A DNA stretch of 64,000 nucleotides from Lachnospiraceae bacterium (GCA_017626325.1 JAGAIZ010000059.1:1-64000), one strand, 5' to 3'; counted from the first letter of the stretch, positions 50,362-60,102 are shown. The notes: generated by a model not told the origin, from the letters alone. Program-made: numbers and translations.

Positions 50362-51219
50362 ATGGAGAAAGCAATTAAACGGTATTTCCCTTTATTTGTA
50401 CTGCCGACTTTAGCGGCATTTGTCATTGGGTTTATTGCTCCGTTTGTATACGGTATTTTCTTATCCTTCTGTAAATTTACAACAGTTGTGGATTGGGAAT
50501 GGGTAGGTTTGCAGAACTATACCAGAATTTTTGTGGTAAACGGCAAGGTTGATACAACCTTTTTGCATTCCCTGTGGTACACGGCATTGTTTACGGTTGT
50601 TTCCGTATTGATTATCAATGTGGTTGCTTTTGCGATCGGTATGGTGCTGACCAAGGGAATCAAAGGCACGAATTTATTCCGTACCGCATTTTTCCTGCCG
50701 AACTTAATCGGCGGTATCGTACTCAGCTACATATGGCTGATGATTTTTAACGCAGTATTACAGAACTTCTCCAAAACTATTGTATCTTCACAGTGGTACG
50801 CATTCTGGGGCATGATTATCGTCGTGTGCTGGCAGCAGATCGGTTACATGATGATTATTTACATCGCCGGCATTCAGAACATTCCGGGAGACTTGATTGA
50901 GGCGGCTAAGATCGACGGCGCCAATTCCTGGCAGATGCTTCGCAATGTAACGCTGCCGATGCTGATGCCGACCATCACCATTTGTTCGTTCCTGACATTG
51001 ACTAACGGGTTCAAGCTGTTCGACCAGAACCTGGCATTGACAGGCGGTAATCCGGGCAAGATGTCACAGTTACTGGCGCTGAATATTTACGACACCATGT
51101 ACGGAACGACAGGATGGCAGGGCGTAGGTCAGGCGAAAGCGGTTATTTTCTTTATTCTGGTTGCTGTGATCGCGGTAGCGCAGAATAAACTTACAACAAG
51201 TAAGGAGGTACAGGGCTAA
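50362..51219 (+). CDS. malF: Sugar ABC transporter permease (MalF type)
   Basis: A 285-residue membrane protein with six helices and the EAA coupling loop (DLIEAAKIDGANSWQMLRNV, about 185-204), as in carbohydrate uptake permeases. Forms the channel with the next gene product. The stop overlaps the malG start by one base. No MalK-type ATPase gene lies nearby, so a shared ATPase (MsmK-like) encoded elsewhere is likely. Confidence 0.93.
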   Translation: MEKAIKRYFPLFVLPTLAAFVIGFIAPFVYGIFLSFCKFTTVVDWEWVGLQNYTRIFVVNGKVDTTFLHSLWYTALFTVVSVLIINVVAFAIGMVLTKGIKGTNLFRTAFFLPNLIGGIVLSYIWLMIFNAVLQNFSKTIVSSQWYAFWGMIIVVCWQQIGYMMIIYIAGIQNIPGDLIEAAKIDGANSWQMLRNVTLPMLMPTITICSFLTLTNGFKLFDQNLALTGGNPGKMSQLLALNIYDTMYGTTGWQGVGQAKAVIFFILVAVIAVAQNKLTTSKEVQG

Positions 51220-52124
51220 TGGCTAAGAATAAAGAACAGGTAAGCAGCGTCAGACGCGCAAGACATGGCGGTATTCTTACAGCGGTATTTGCCGTTATCA
51301 GCATTCTGTGGATCTCCCCGATGCTGGTTGTGTTATTGAACTCCTTTAAGAGAAAAGCATTTATTTTCCGTTATCCCTTCGGGTTCAGCGCGAATTCCCT
51401 GTCCGATGGCTGGGACAAATACGTGCAGGGCGCGAAACAGATTTTCTGCGGTACGCTCAATTACAAAAACGGTCTGAAAGCGACGAACTTCTGGGATTGT
51501 TTCGGCAACTCTCTGTTTATCACGGTATGCTCTGTGGCAGTTATCATTTTGTGCTGCTCCATGTGCGCGTGGTATCTGGTGAGAGTCAATACGAAATTTA
51601 CGAGAATCATGTACCTTCTGTGCCTGTTTTCCATGATTGTACCGTTCCAGATGGTTATGTTTACCTTATCCAAATTCGCAAACATGCTTCATCTGTCTAA
51701 CCCCGTCGGTATTATCGTGGTGTATCTGGGCTTCGGCGCGGGACTTGCGGTCTTCATGTTCACGGGCTTTGTGAAGGGGATTGCGCTTGAGATAGAGGAA
51801 GCGGCCATGATTGACGGCTGCAATCCGATTCAGACCTTCTTCCTGATCGTATTCCCGATTTTAAAGCCTACGACGGTTACAGTAGCGATTTTGCAGGCTA
51901 TGTGGATCTGGAACGACTACCTGCTTCCCAGTCTGGTACTCAATGTCAACAAGTATAAGACGATCCCGATCGCGGTACAGTATCTGAAACAGAGCCACGG
52001 ACAGGTTGACTGGGGCGCTATGATGGCGATACTGGTACTCGCCATTGCACCGATTGTCATATTCTATATCGCATGTCAGAAATATATTATTGAAGGTGTT
52101 CTTGCCGGAGCTGTCAAAGGCTAG
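51219..52124 (+). CDS. malG: Sugar ABC transporter permease (MalG type)
   Basis: A 301-residue permease with six helices and the EAA loop (EIEEAAMIDGCNPIQTFFLI, about 190-209). It is the second half of the maltodextrin channel. Its start overlaps the malF stop (TAATG), giving translational coupling. A large hairpin without a T-run follows the stop. Confidence 0.93.
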   Translation: MAKNKEQVSSVRRARHGGILTAVFAVISILWISPMLVVLLNSFKRKAFIFRYPFGFSANSLSDGWDKYVQGAKQIFCGTLNYKNGLKATNFWDCFGNSLFITVCSVAVIILCCSMCAWYLVRVNTKFTRIMYLLCLFSMIVPFQMVMFTLSKFANMLHLSNPVGIIVVYLGFGAGLAVFMFTGFVKGIALEIEEAAMIDGCNPIQTFFLIVFPILKPTTVTVAILQAMWIWNDYLLPSLVLNVNKYKTIPIAVQYLKQSHGQVDWGAMMAILVLAIAPIVIFYIACQKYIIEGVLAGAVKG

Positions 52125-52131
52125 ATTGAAA

Positions 52132-52183
52132 AGTCACACTGATGTAAGAAGAATGCCTGAAAAGAAGGCATTCTTCTGTGACT
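52132..52183 (+). other. Intercistronic hairpin between malG and malQ
   Basis: Outer AGTCACA/TGTGACT and inner AGAAGAATGCCT/AGGCATTCTTCT pair strongly. There is no T-run, as with the hairpins of the butyrate operon. It is followed by two copies of a 15-bp repeat (52184-52198 and 52199-52213; GTCAGGAAGGCTTAA with one change). Confidence 0.75.
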
Positions 52184-52285
52184 GTCAGGAAGGCTTAAGT
52201 CAGGAAAGCTTAAGTTAAGAATATCTTGAAAGTTACGAAAAATGATAGTAGAATGGTAACAGACTTTGAAAGGATATATGAGAAT

Positions 52286-53791
52286 ATGAGAAGAAGCGGG
52301 GTTTTGCTGCCTGTATCCAGTATTCCATCCAGATATGGAATCGGTACTTTTTCCAAACAGGCATATGAGTTTATTGATTTGTTAGAAAAAGCGGGACAGT
52401 CTTATTGGCAGATATTACCGCTTGGACCGACCGGATATGGAGATTCTCCTTATCAGTCCTTTTCCACTTTTGCAGGCAATCCGTACTACATCGACCTGGA
52501 GCGGTTAATCGAAGACGGATTTCTGACGGAGGAAGAGTGCGGTCAGTATGATTTCGGAGACAACGAAGAATATATTGATTACGAAAAGATTTATTTATCC
52601 CGGTTTAAGGTATTGAAGAAGGCTTATGACAACAGCCATATCGAAGAGAATGAAGACTATCAGAGCTTCGTGAAAAAGAACGATTACTGGCTGGCGGACT
52701 ATGCGCTCTATATGGCGGTGAAGAATTCCTTCGACGGCGTAAGCTGGAGCGAATGGGACGAGGATATTAAGCTGCGTAAGCCGGAGGCAATGAAGAAATA
52801 CCGCGAACAGTATGCGGAGGAAGTGTCTTTCTACCAGTTCCAGCAGTATCTGTTTGCGAAACAGTGGTTTGCTCTGAAAGAGTACGCCAATGGAAAAGGA
52901 ATAGAGATTATCGGAGATATTCCGATTTATGTGGCTTTCGACAGCGCTGATACTTGGGCGAATCCGGAGCTGTTTCAGTTAGACGAGACGCTGACGCCGG
53001 TTGCCGTTGCCGGATGCCCGCCGGACGCTTTCTCCGCAACCGGACAGTTGTGGGGCAATCCGCTCTATCGTTGGGAATACCATAAGGAGACGGATTACGC
53101 ATGGTGGATGAAGCGTATCGCGTACTGCTATGAGTTGTATGATGTGGTGCGGATCGATCATTTCAGAGGCTTTGACGAGTATTATTCCATTCCCTACGGC
53201 GATGAGACCGCAGAGTTCGGACATTGGGAGCAGGGACCGGGTTACGATATCTTTAAGACCATGAAGGCGAAGCTCGGCAATAAAGCGGTGATTGCGGAGG
53301 ATTTGGGATTCTTGACCGATTCAGTTATTAAATTGGTGAAAAAGACCGGCTATCCGGGCATGAAGATTCTGCAGTTTGCTTTCGATTCCAGGGAAGAGAG
53401 CGATTATCTGCCGCATAATTATGTGGCAAACAGCATTGTATATACAGGAACCCATGACAATGACACTACCATCGGCTGGTATGAGAAGCTGAACCGTAAG
53501 GATAAGGCATTCGCGAAGCACTACCTGAATATCCGTTCCAATAAGGATATCCAGTGGGAGTTTATCAGAGCCGCGATGGCAAGCGTGTCCGATACCTGTG
53601 TGATTCCCATGCAGGATTATCTGGGATTGGGAGAAGAGGCGAGAATCAATATCCCCTCTACGCTCGGTACGAACTGGAAGTGGCGGATGCTTCCCGGACA
53701 GTTTACGGAAGAACTGGCGGAGCGTATCTATGCGATGACGAAGATGTATGGCAGAGCAGTGCCCGTAAAGAAGACGAAGAAGAGAAAATAG
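52286..53791 (+). CDS. malQ: 4-alpha-glucanotransferase (amylomaltase)
   Basis: A 501-residue GH77 enzyme that transfers glucan chains between maltodextrins. It begins RRSGVLLPVSSIPSRYGIG and contains WQILPLGPTGYGDSPYQSFS, the nucleophile Asp in VVRIDHFRGFD, the acid Glu in VIAEDLGF and the Asp in GTHDNDTT. Length matches bacterial MalQ. The ATG at 52286 gives the family N-terminus; a TTG 60 bases upstream is in frame but unnecessary. The enzyme works with the GH13 glucosidase on imported maltodextrins. Confidence 0.95.
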   Translation: MRRSGVLLPVSSIPSRYGIGTFSKQAYEFIDLLEKAGQSYWQILPLGPTGYGDSPYQSFSTFAGNPYYIDLERLIEDGFLTEEECGQYDFGDNEEYIDYEKIYLSRFKVLKKAYDNSHIEENEDYQSFVKKNDYWLADYALYMAVKNSFDGVSWSEWDEDIKLRKPEAMKKYREQYAEEVSFYQFQQYLFAKQWFALKEYANGKGIEIIGDIPIYVAFDSADTWANPELFQLDETLTPVAVAGCPPDAFSATGQLWGNPLYRWEYHKETDYAWWMKRIAYCYELYDVVRIDHFRGFDEYYSIPYGDETAEFGHWEQGPGYDIFKTMKAKLGNKAVIAEDLGFLTDSVIKLVKKTGYPGMKILQFAFDSREESDYLPHNYVANSIVYTGTHDNDTTIGWYEKLNRKDKAFAKHYLNIRSNKDIQWEFIRAAMASVSDTCVIPMQDYLGLGEEARINIPSTLGTNWKWRMLPGQFTEELAERIYAMTKMYGRAVPVKKTKKRK

Positions 53792-53885
53792 AAGAAGCCG
53801 GGAAGACCCCGTATGAGAATCCGGCGTAGGACAGAATACAGCCGGGAATCAGCGGAAAGTACACGGCATGAGGAAATGAACAGAA

Positions 53886-53924
53886 TGCTGACAGGTAAGT
53901 AATTATCTGTCAGCAAATTTTTGT
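53886..53924 (+). terminator. Terminator of the malEFG-malQ unit
   Basis: TGCTGACAG...CTGTCAGCA (53886-53915) with a 12-base loop, then AATTTTTTG and another T-run. Confidence 0.85.
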
Positions 53925-53970
53925 ATTTTTGTATTTAATTCGAATTATATATAGAAAAAGAGGCGGCAGA

Positions 53971-55029
53971 ATGGCTGAAATTACGATCAAAGACATAGCG
54001 AAGCAATGCGGCGTGGGCGTCAGTACGGTGTCAAGGGCACTCAATAACCATCCGGACATCAATCAAGAAACGCGCAGGAAAATCATGGAGGTTATTGAAG
54101 AGACAGGCTTTATTCCCAACAACAGCGCCAGAAATCTGAAGCGCACCGACGCCAAGTGCATTGCGGTTCTGATCAAAGGTATCACCAACCCCTTTTTCAG
54201 CAATATGATTCAGATTATAGAAGAGGAAACCCAGCGGAACAAATACGCGCTGGTGCTCCGGCACGTGGAATCCCACGAGGACGAGGTGGATGTGGCGCTG
54301 GAGTTGGAGAAAGAGAAGCGCCTGCGGGGCATCGTATTCTTGGGCGGGCGGTTCAACCATTCTGAGGAAAAGCTTGCCAAGCTGAATGTACCGTTTATTT
54401 TCAGTACGATCGGAGTAGCCGGTCTGGATCATGCCGCTAAGGCGGAATTTTCCAATATTGCGGTGGACGACAGGCTGGAAAGCCGTAAGATGACGGAATA
54501 TCTGATATCTCTGGGACACCGGAATATCGCCATTATCGCAGAGCGGCCGGAAAATCCCATCGGACGGCTGCGTGTGGAGGGCTATCGGGAAGCCTATCAG
54601 CGGCAGCATATGACTGTCCCGGAAGAGATGATCTGCTATGTGCAGGAGGAAATGAACCATTATTCCATGGAAAACGGTTATGTGACTGTCAGGAAGCTCT
54701 TGGAATCAGAGGCCGGAGAGAAGATGACCGCCATCTATGCGTCGTCGGACGCACTGGCAATCGGCGCCTGCCGGGCAGTGCTGGAGGCTGGCAAGCGGAT
54801 ACCGGAGGATATCTCTGTGGCAGGTTACGACGGCATTGAAATAGGCGAGTATTACAATCCCAAGCTTACGACCATCAAGCAGCCGGTGGAAATGATGGCA
54901 AAGAAGACGATCGGTCTTCTGCTGGACGTGATCGCCGGGCGGGAAGAACATCAGCAGATTATCTTCCCCGCCGAGCTGGTGGTACGGGAGTCTACGGGGC
55001 CGGTTACAAAGCTTTGCGGCTCAGATTAG
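53971..55029 (+). CDS. LacI-family regulator of maltodextrin use
   Basis: A 352-residue repressor. The N-terminal helix-turn-helix and hinge (about 3-55: TIKDIAKQCGVGVSTVSRAL, then NNSARNLKR) are followed by a periplasmic-binding-protein-like sugar domain (about 60-345). Position after malQ and the CGGAAACGTTACCG operator before malE make it the likely local repressor, released by maltose or maltodextrin. AGAGGCGG precedes the ATG. Its 3' end overlaps the convergent CYTH gene by 26 bases. Confidence 0.93.
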   Translation: MAEITIKDIAKQCGVGVSTVSRALNNHPDINQETRRKIMEVIEETGFIPNNSARNLKRTDAKCIAVLIKGITNPFFSNMIQIIEEETQRNKYALVLRHVESHEDEVDVALELEKEKRLRGIVFLGGRFNHSEEKLAKLNVPFIFSTIGVAGLDHAAKAEFSNIAVDDRLESRKMTEYLISLGHRNIAIIAERPENPIGRLRVEGYREAYQRQHMTVPEEMICYVQEEMNHYSMENGYVTVRKLLESEAGEKMTAIYASSDALAIGACRAVLEAGKRIPEDISVAGYDGIEIGEYYNPKLTTIKQPVEMMAKKTIGLLLDVIAGREEHQQIIFPAELVVRESTGPVTKLCGSD

Positions 55030-55519
55030 AATTATGATAGGCGGGATCATTTGTGACGTCTTGACTAAACCAGTCAAGCATAACAAATGCTTCCGCCATT
55101 TCTTTGTCCGGGAACTCTACTTCCGCGATGATTAACGGCGCAAAGGGAGCGTCGAAAATGTCAAGCTCCACATATAAACTCAGAGAGTCAACAGATTTAT
55201 CGGAATCTGACAGATGTTCTGACATATATGTCGGCGTAAACTGCGGATGTTTGACAGGGATGACATACCGTTTCTTGGAGATGATGCTGCCGTCTGCTTT
55301 CTCTCTTAAATGATAGTAAGCCTGCTCATTTAACGGAAGATTGTATTCTTCTCTGGCAAGCAGGCCCTTTCCCTTATAGGTCAGATAATATTTGTCGTCC
55401 TGCCTGCGGATGCGGATGACCGGGTCGGTATTCAGATATGCCTGTTCGATGATGTGGCAGGGATAGGCTGTCAGGTTTTCCGGTAACTCTTTGACAGTAA
55501 ATTTGCGTTCGATTTCCAT
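55004..55519 (-). CDS. CYTH-domain phosphohydrolase
   Basis: A 171-residue CYTH/triphosphate tunnel protein. The N-terminal signature is MEIERKF (ExExK), followed by alternating charged beta strands (VIRIRRQDDKYYLTYKGKG, LYVELDIFD, IIAEVEFPD), whose Arg/Lys/Glu side chains line the tunnel. Bacterial members hydrolyse inorganic or nucleoside triphosphates. AGGAGGT precedes the ATG. It overlaps the lacI 3' end in antisense by 26 bases. Confidence 0.92.
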   Translation of the reverse strand: MEIERKFTVKELPENLTAYPCHIIEQAYLNTDPVIRIRRQDDKYYLTYKGKGLLAREEYNLPLNEQAYYHLREKADGSIISKKRYVIPVKHPQFTPTYMSEHLSDSDKSVDSLSLYVELDIFDAPFAPLIIAEVEFPDKEMAEAFVMLDWFSQDVTNDPAYHNSNLSRKAL

Positions 55520-55694
55520 GTCAGACCTCCTTCGCTGTCAACTGTTGTTGCAGTTTTATAAAAATTCGAAAATCTGTAGAATAAATCCGAAAATTTCTTT
55601 ATAATGTAAGAATACAAATAACGCATTGAAAAAGCAAGAAGAATATTCGCATGATCAAACGGTTATACAAATTTCAGAAAGGAAACAGAATCAT

Positions 55695-56255
55695 ATGAGT
55701 AAAGTAGCAGTATTTTTCGGAACCGGATATGAAGAAATCGAGGCGCTTGCAGTCGTGGATATTCTGCGGAGAGCTGAGATCGAGACGGATATGGTATCCA
55801 TTATGGGAGAAAGAAGCGTGACAGGCTCCCACAAAATTGTGGTGGAGATGGACAAGCTGCTTGAGGAAGTGGATTTCAACAGTGTGGATATGATCGTTCT
55901 GCCGGGCGGACTGGCAGGAACCCATAATTTAGAGGCATGTGAACCGTTAATGGAACAGGTAGACCGTTTTGCGGCAGACGGCAAACTGGTGGCTGCGATC
56001 TGCGCGGCACCCAGCATCTTAGGACACCGCGGTCATTTGCAAGGCAAAAAGGCTTGTTCTTATCCTTCCTTTGAGAGTCATCTGGAAGGCGCTGAGGTAC
56101 AGCATCAGCCTGCAGTGATCGACGGTAATATTATTACCGGGCGCGGCATGGGCGCGGCAGTTCCTTTCGGACTTGCCATTTTGGAGAAGCTGCAGGGCAA
56201 AGGCGCAGCGGATCGGATGGCAGAGAAGATTGTATATCTGCAAGAGTCTTATTAA
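55695..56255 (+). CDS. DJ-1/PfpI family protein (YajL/ThiJ type)
   Basis: A 186-residue DJ-1 superfamily protein. The conserved Glu is in TGYEEIEAL and the nucleophilic Cys in AAICAAPSILG (about residue 105). A later SYPSFESHLEGAEV segment is typical of the DJ-1 subgroup. Proposed roles of the family include glyoxalase/deglycase and oxidative-stress protection, still debated. AAAGGAAA selects the ATG at 55695. The earlier in-frame start at 55626 lacks a ribosome binding site. Confidence 0.92.
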   Translation: MSKVAVFFGTGYEEIEALAVVDILRRAEIETDMVSIMGERSVTGSHKIVVEMDKLLEEVDFNSVDMIVLPGGLAGTHNLEACEPLMEQVDRFAADGKLVAAICAAPSILGHRGHLQGKKACSYPSFESHLEGAEVQHQPAVIDGNIITGRGMGAAVPFGLAILEKLQGKGAADRMAEKIVYLQESY

Positions 56256-56459
56256 TATAATAATATAATATATAACTTGTTTGCATGGCAAAACTTACCA
56301 TAATAATTTATTTGCTTCCGAACATACTAACATCAAGATAAGCGATACGGTTCGCGCTTAAACGGCAGTTAGTTGTCGGGATAAGCGCAGAACATGGCGC
56401 TTATCTCAATATAGATAGAAGAATGCAAAACATTCAAATGTATTTCGGAGGTGAAAGAA

Positions 56460-56660
56460 ATGGCAAGTAACAAGACTAATAGAGTAGAAGTTCCTGAAGC
56501 AAAGGCAGCTATGGACCGTTTCAAGACAGAGGTTGCGTCTGAGTTAGGCGTAAATCTGAAAGAGGGTTACAACGGTGACCTCACATCTAAGGAAGCAGGT
56601 TCTATCGGCGGCGAGATGGTTCGTAGAATGATCAAGAATCAGGAAGAGCAGATGAAATAA
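56460..56660 (+). CDS. Alpha/beta-type small acid-soluble spore protein
   Basis: A 66-residue SASP that coats and protects spore DNA. It carries the GPR protease site (TEVASELGV) and the DNA-binding block GYNGDLTSKEAGSIGGEMVRRMI. GGAGGTGA lies just before the ATG. TCAATA and CATTCA at 56406-56436 resemble a sigma-G promoter, although the 19-base spacer is long. Its presence implies a spore-forming organism. Confidence 0.96.
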   Translation: MASNKTNRVEVPEAKAAMDRFKTEVASELGVNLKEGYNGDLTSKEAGSIGGEMVRRMIKNQEEQMK

Positions 56661-56689
56661 GCGAGCTTGAAGCGAATCTGTATAGAGAG

Positions 56690-56724
56690 GCGGCCCGTCT
56701 GGATTTCCAGGCGGGCCGCTTTTG
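56690..56724 (+). terminator. Terminator of the SASP gene
   Basis: GCGGCCCGTCTGG...CCAGGCGGGCCGC with a 4-base loop, followed by TTTT. Confidence 0.93.
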
Positions 56725-56877
56725 ACGTGGTGCGCCTGGCGGCGCATGTTTTTTTCGTTTTTCAGCGCATAAAACTGGCTATATAATTCTGAACTGTTAT
56801 TTGATATAATAAGGATAATATAGCATTACGAAAGCGGAGAAAAGGAATCTGAAAGCCAGAAACGGAGGTGAAACGCA

Positions 56878-58563
56878 ATGAAAAAGGCAATGCCGATCGG
56901 TGTGGACAATTTTGAGAAACTGATTGCAAATGATTATTATTATGTAGATAAAACCATGCTTATCAAAGAACTGCTTGATTTGAAAGGGGAAGTGAACCTG
57001 TTTACCCGTCCACGGCGTTTTGGAAAAACACTGAATCTGAGTATGCTCCGTTATTTCTTTGAAGATACCGGGAACGATGAGAAGAATGCTCAAAACAGGG
57101 AACTGTTTCAGGGACTGCGGATTATGTCGGCGGGTAAAGAATATGTAAGCCAGATGGGGAGGTATCCCGTCATTAATCTGACACTGAAATCAGCAAAACA
57201 GAGTACTTTTGAGTCCGCATATTACAAGATAAAGGAAGAAATTGCAGCAGAATTTGGCAGGCATCACGCTCTGTGCCAGGGATGCTTTCTGACAGATAAA
57301 GAGAAAGAACGGTATATCAGAATCGAAGACGGGACGGCTGAGAATGATGACTATTCCGGTTCTTTGAAGTTTTTAAGCAAATGTCTTTATAAAGCGACAG
57401 GAGAAAAGGTGATCCTCTTATTGGATGAGTACGATGTACCGTTAGAAAACGCATATTTCTGCGGCTTTTATGAAGAAATGACAGATTTTGTGCGGTCGCT
57501 TTTTGAGTCCGTTTTAAAAACAAACGATTTCCTGAAATTTGCGGTGATTACCGGGTGCCTGCGCATATCGAAAGAAAGCATCTTTACGGGCTTAAACCAC
57601 TTGAATATTATATCTGTGCTGGATAAAAGGTACAGCGAACACTTCGGATTCACGGAGTCGGAAGTGCGGCAGGCTATGGCATATTATGAAGCACAAGATC
57701 GCTTCCCGGATATGAAAAAATGGTATGATGGATATACATTCGGTGATACGGAAGTGTATAATCCGTGGAGTGTGATCAAATTTTTGTATGATCTGGATGC
57801 AAGCATCCATGCGTTTCCGCGTCCATACTGGATTAACACCAGTTCAAATGAAATAATTAAAGATATGGTTGGGCGAGCTGACCGCGAAATGAGAGGGCAG
57901 CTTGAATTGCTTTTGGACGGGAAAACACTGGATATGCCTGTGCATGAAGAGATCACATACGCGGATATGTATGAAAATGGAGAGAATCTATGGAATTTTC
58001 TGTATTTTACCGGATATTTGACGAAGACAGAAGAGTATTTTAAAGAGTCTGCTATTTATTTGAAAGTGCGGATTCCCAATATAGAGGTAAAGACCATTTA
58101 TCAGAATACGATTCTGAATTGGTTTCGTGAAAACATAAAGAAGCAGGATTTCCGGGATCTGTATCAGGCTATGGAAAATAAAGATGCCGGCAAAATGAGG
58201 GATATCCTGAATGAACAGTTGATGTCTACAATCAGTTTTTATGACAGCGCCGAGAATTTTTATCATGGATTTCTTGCGGGAATCCTGAGCCAGAGTGAGA
58301 GGTATCTGGTGAAATCGAACAGGGAGTCGGGAAACGGACGTTCTGATTTGATGATAAGAAGCCCGTCCCTGCGAGGGAAAGCATTTATTATCGAAGTAAA
58401 AGTATCAAAGGGGATAAATCATCTGGAAGAAGATGCGGAAGCTGCGGCGCAGCAGATTCAGGACAAAGGATATATAGCGGAACTTCAGACAGAAGGATAC
58501 CGTGATATTATCTGTTATGGAATTGCTTTTTACCAGAAGGACTGCGAAGTTTTGGCCCTGTAG
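56878..58563 (+). CDS. AAA-ATPase-like/PD-(D/E)XK nuclease fusion protein
   Basis: A 561-residue protein of the family pairing an AAA-ATPase-like N-terminus (PF09820 type) with a C-terminal PD-(D/E)XK domain (PF08011 type). It starts [11 protein letters not shown]...[14 protein letters not shown] with Walker A-like [13 protein letters not shown] and Walker [14 protein letters not shown]. Near the C-terminus, [12 protein letters not shown] and [10 protein letters not shown] give the Asp and Glu-x-Lys of the nuclease core. These genes occur in many copies in gut anaerobes, often mobile; function unknown. GGAGGTGAA precedes the ATG. It sits between the SASP gene and the housekeeping tig-clp-lon block, consistent with insertion there. 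Confidence 0.9.
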   Translation: MKKAMPIGVDNFEKLIANDYYYVDKTMLIKELLDLKGEVNLFTRPRRFGKTLNLSMLRYFFEDTGNDEKNAQNRELFQGLRIMSAGKEYVSQMGRYPVINLTLKSAKQSTFESAYYKIKEEIAAEFGRHHALCQGCFLTDKEKERYIRIEDGTAENDDYSGSLKFLSKCLYKATGEKVILLLDEYDVPLENAYFCGFYEEMTDFVRSLFESVLKTNDFLKFAVITGCLRISKESIFTGLNHLNIISVLDKRYSEHFGFTESEVRQAMAYYEAQDRFPDMKKWYDGYTFGDTEVYNPWSVIKFLYDLDASIHAFPRPYWINTSSNEIIKDMVGRADREMRGQLELLLDGKTLDMPVHEEITYADMYENGENLWNFLYFTGYLTKTEEYFKESAIYLKVRIPNIEVKTIYQNTILNWFRENIKKQDFRDLYQAMENKDAGKMRDILNEQLMSTISFYDSAENFYHGFLAGILSQSERYLVKSNRESGNGRSDLMIRSPSLRGKAFIIEVKVSKGINHLEEDAEAAAQQIQDKGYIAELQTEGYRDIICYGIAFYQKDCEVLAL

Positions 58564-58703
58564 GAAAACCAGAAAAACCAGCGGAAGAAAAATCTCTGGT
58601 ATTTTCTTGCGTTATGTGCTATAATGCATAAATGACTGTGACTAGGATTGAGTTACGATGCACGGATGAAATCATAGAGGTAATTGAAGGAGGAACCCAT
58701 ACA

Positions 58704-60014
58704 ATGAGTTTACAGGTGGAGAAGTTGGAGAAAAATATGGCGAAGCTTACGATCGAAGCCAGCGCCGAGGATTTGGAGAAAGCGATCGAGCAGGCTTATC
58801 AGAAGCAGAAGAAGCAGATCAGCATTCCGGGCTTTCGTAAGGGCAAGGTACCGCGCCAGATGGTAGAGAAGATGTACGGCAAGGAAGTATTCTATGAAGA
58901 CGCCGCCAACGCGCTGATTCCCGACGCTTACGACAAGGCGCTTGAGGAGTGTGAGGAGGATATCGTATCTTCCCCGAAGATCGAGGTGACGCAGATTGAG
59001 GCGGGCAAGCCTTTTATTTTCACAGCGACCGTAGCGCTGAAGCCGGAAGTAAAGCTTGGCAAGTACAAGGGCGTTAAGGTTGACAAGATTGATACGGAAG
59101 TAACGGAAGAAGAGATTAACGCTGAGGTTGACAGAGAGCGTGAGAATAATGCGAGAAACATTACTGTAGAGGACAGACCGGTGAAGGACGGCGACATCAC
59201 AACGCTGGATTTCGAGGGCTTTGTAGACGGCGTCGCTTTTGAAGGCGGCAAGGGCGAGAACTACCCGCTGACGATCGGTTCCGGCGCGTTTATCCCCGGC
59301 TTCGAAGAGCAGCTTGTAGGCGCTGAGATCGGCAAGGAAGTGGAAGTAAAGGTTACTTTCCCGGAGGACTACCAGGCTGAGAACTTAAAGGGCAAGGACG
59401 CGGTCTTCAAATGTACGGTCAAGGAAATCAAGGAAAAGCAGCTTCCCGAGGCGGACGATGAGTTTGCGGGCGAAGTATCCGAGTTCGAGACTCTGGCAGA
59501 GTACAAGGAAGATATTAGAAAGAACTTAGAAGAGAAGAAAGCAAAGGATGCGAAGAACGCGAAGGAAGACGCCGCAGTAAAAGCGGCGGTAGAAGCTTCC
59601 GAGATGGAGATTCCCGAGGCGATGCTTGAGACGCAGCAGAGACAGATGGTGGACGAGTTCGCACAGAGAATCACCATGCAGGGTCTTTCTATGGAGCAGT
59701 ACTTCCAGTTCACAGGAACCAGCTACCAGCAGATGGTGGAGCAGGTGAAGCCGCAGGCCGAGGAGCGTATCAAATCCAGACTGGTGCTGGAGGCAATCGC
59801 TAAGGCTGAGAATATCGAAGTGTCAGAGGAAGACTACGAGAAAGAGCTTGAGACCATGGCTGAGGTATATCAGATGGAGCTTGCTAAGGTCAAAGAACTG
59901 ATGGGAGAGAGAGAGAAGAAGAATATCATGCAGGATCTGGCAGTCAGAAAAGCGGCTGAGTTCGTAGCTGACAATGCCAAGGAGAGCAAGGCGAAAGAGA
60001 GCAAAGAAGACTAA
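58704..60014 (+). CDS. tig: Trigger factor (ribosome-associated chaperone)
   Basis: A 436-residue chaperone and peptidyl-prolyl isomerase. The N-terminal ribosome-binding domain has the signature GFRKGKVP (about 42-49). The FKBP-like domain (about 150-245) contains GDITTLDFEGFVDGVAFEGG, and a long helical C-terminal cradle follows. GAAGGAGG selects the ATG at 58704; an in-frame start at 58632 would add 24 residues not seen in the family. First of the tig-clpP-clpX-lon series. Confidence 0.96.
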   Translation: MSLQVEKLEKNMAKLTIEASAEDLEKAIEQAYQKQKKQISIPGFRKGKVPRQMVEKMYGKEVFYEDAANALIPDAYDKALEECEEDIVSSPKIEVTQIEAGKPFIFTATVALKPEVKLGKYKGVKVDKIDTEVTEEEINAEVDRERENNARNITVEDRPVKDGDITTLDFEGFVDGVAFEGGKGENYPLTIGSGAFIPGFEEQLVGAEIGKEVEVKVTFPEDYQAENLKGKDAVFKCTVKEIKEKQLPEADDEFAGEVSEFETLAEYKEDIRKNLEEKKAKDAKNAKEDAAVKAAVEASEMEIPEAMLETQQRQMVDEFAQRITMQGLSMEQYFQFTGTSYQQMVEQVKPQAEERIKSRLVLEAIAKAENIEVSEEDYEKELETMAEVYQMELAKVKELMGEREKKNIMQDLAVRKAAEFVADNAKESKAKESKED

Positions 60015-60062
60015 AATCTAAAGTTTTTCTTAAATGTGAGGCAATCACATGCAGAAATCCCG

Positions 60063-60102
60063 TAAGGTGGTATAATCTACAAGAGAAAGATATACCACCT
60101 TA
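60063..60102. promoter_or_regulatory. 12-bp inverted repeat over a TATAAT upstream of clpP
   Basis: TAAGGTGGTATA (60063-60074) and TATACCACCTTA (60091-60102) are perfect reverse complements, spaced 16 bases. A TATAAT -10 (60071-60076) straddles the end of the left arm. No good -35 is seen. It does not match the CtsR repeat. A second hairpin (CCACGTGCTTT...AAAGCGTGTGG, about 60140-60171) lies in the leader. Confidence 0.6.
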
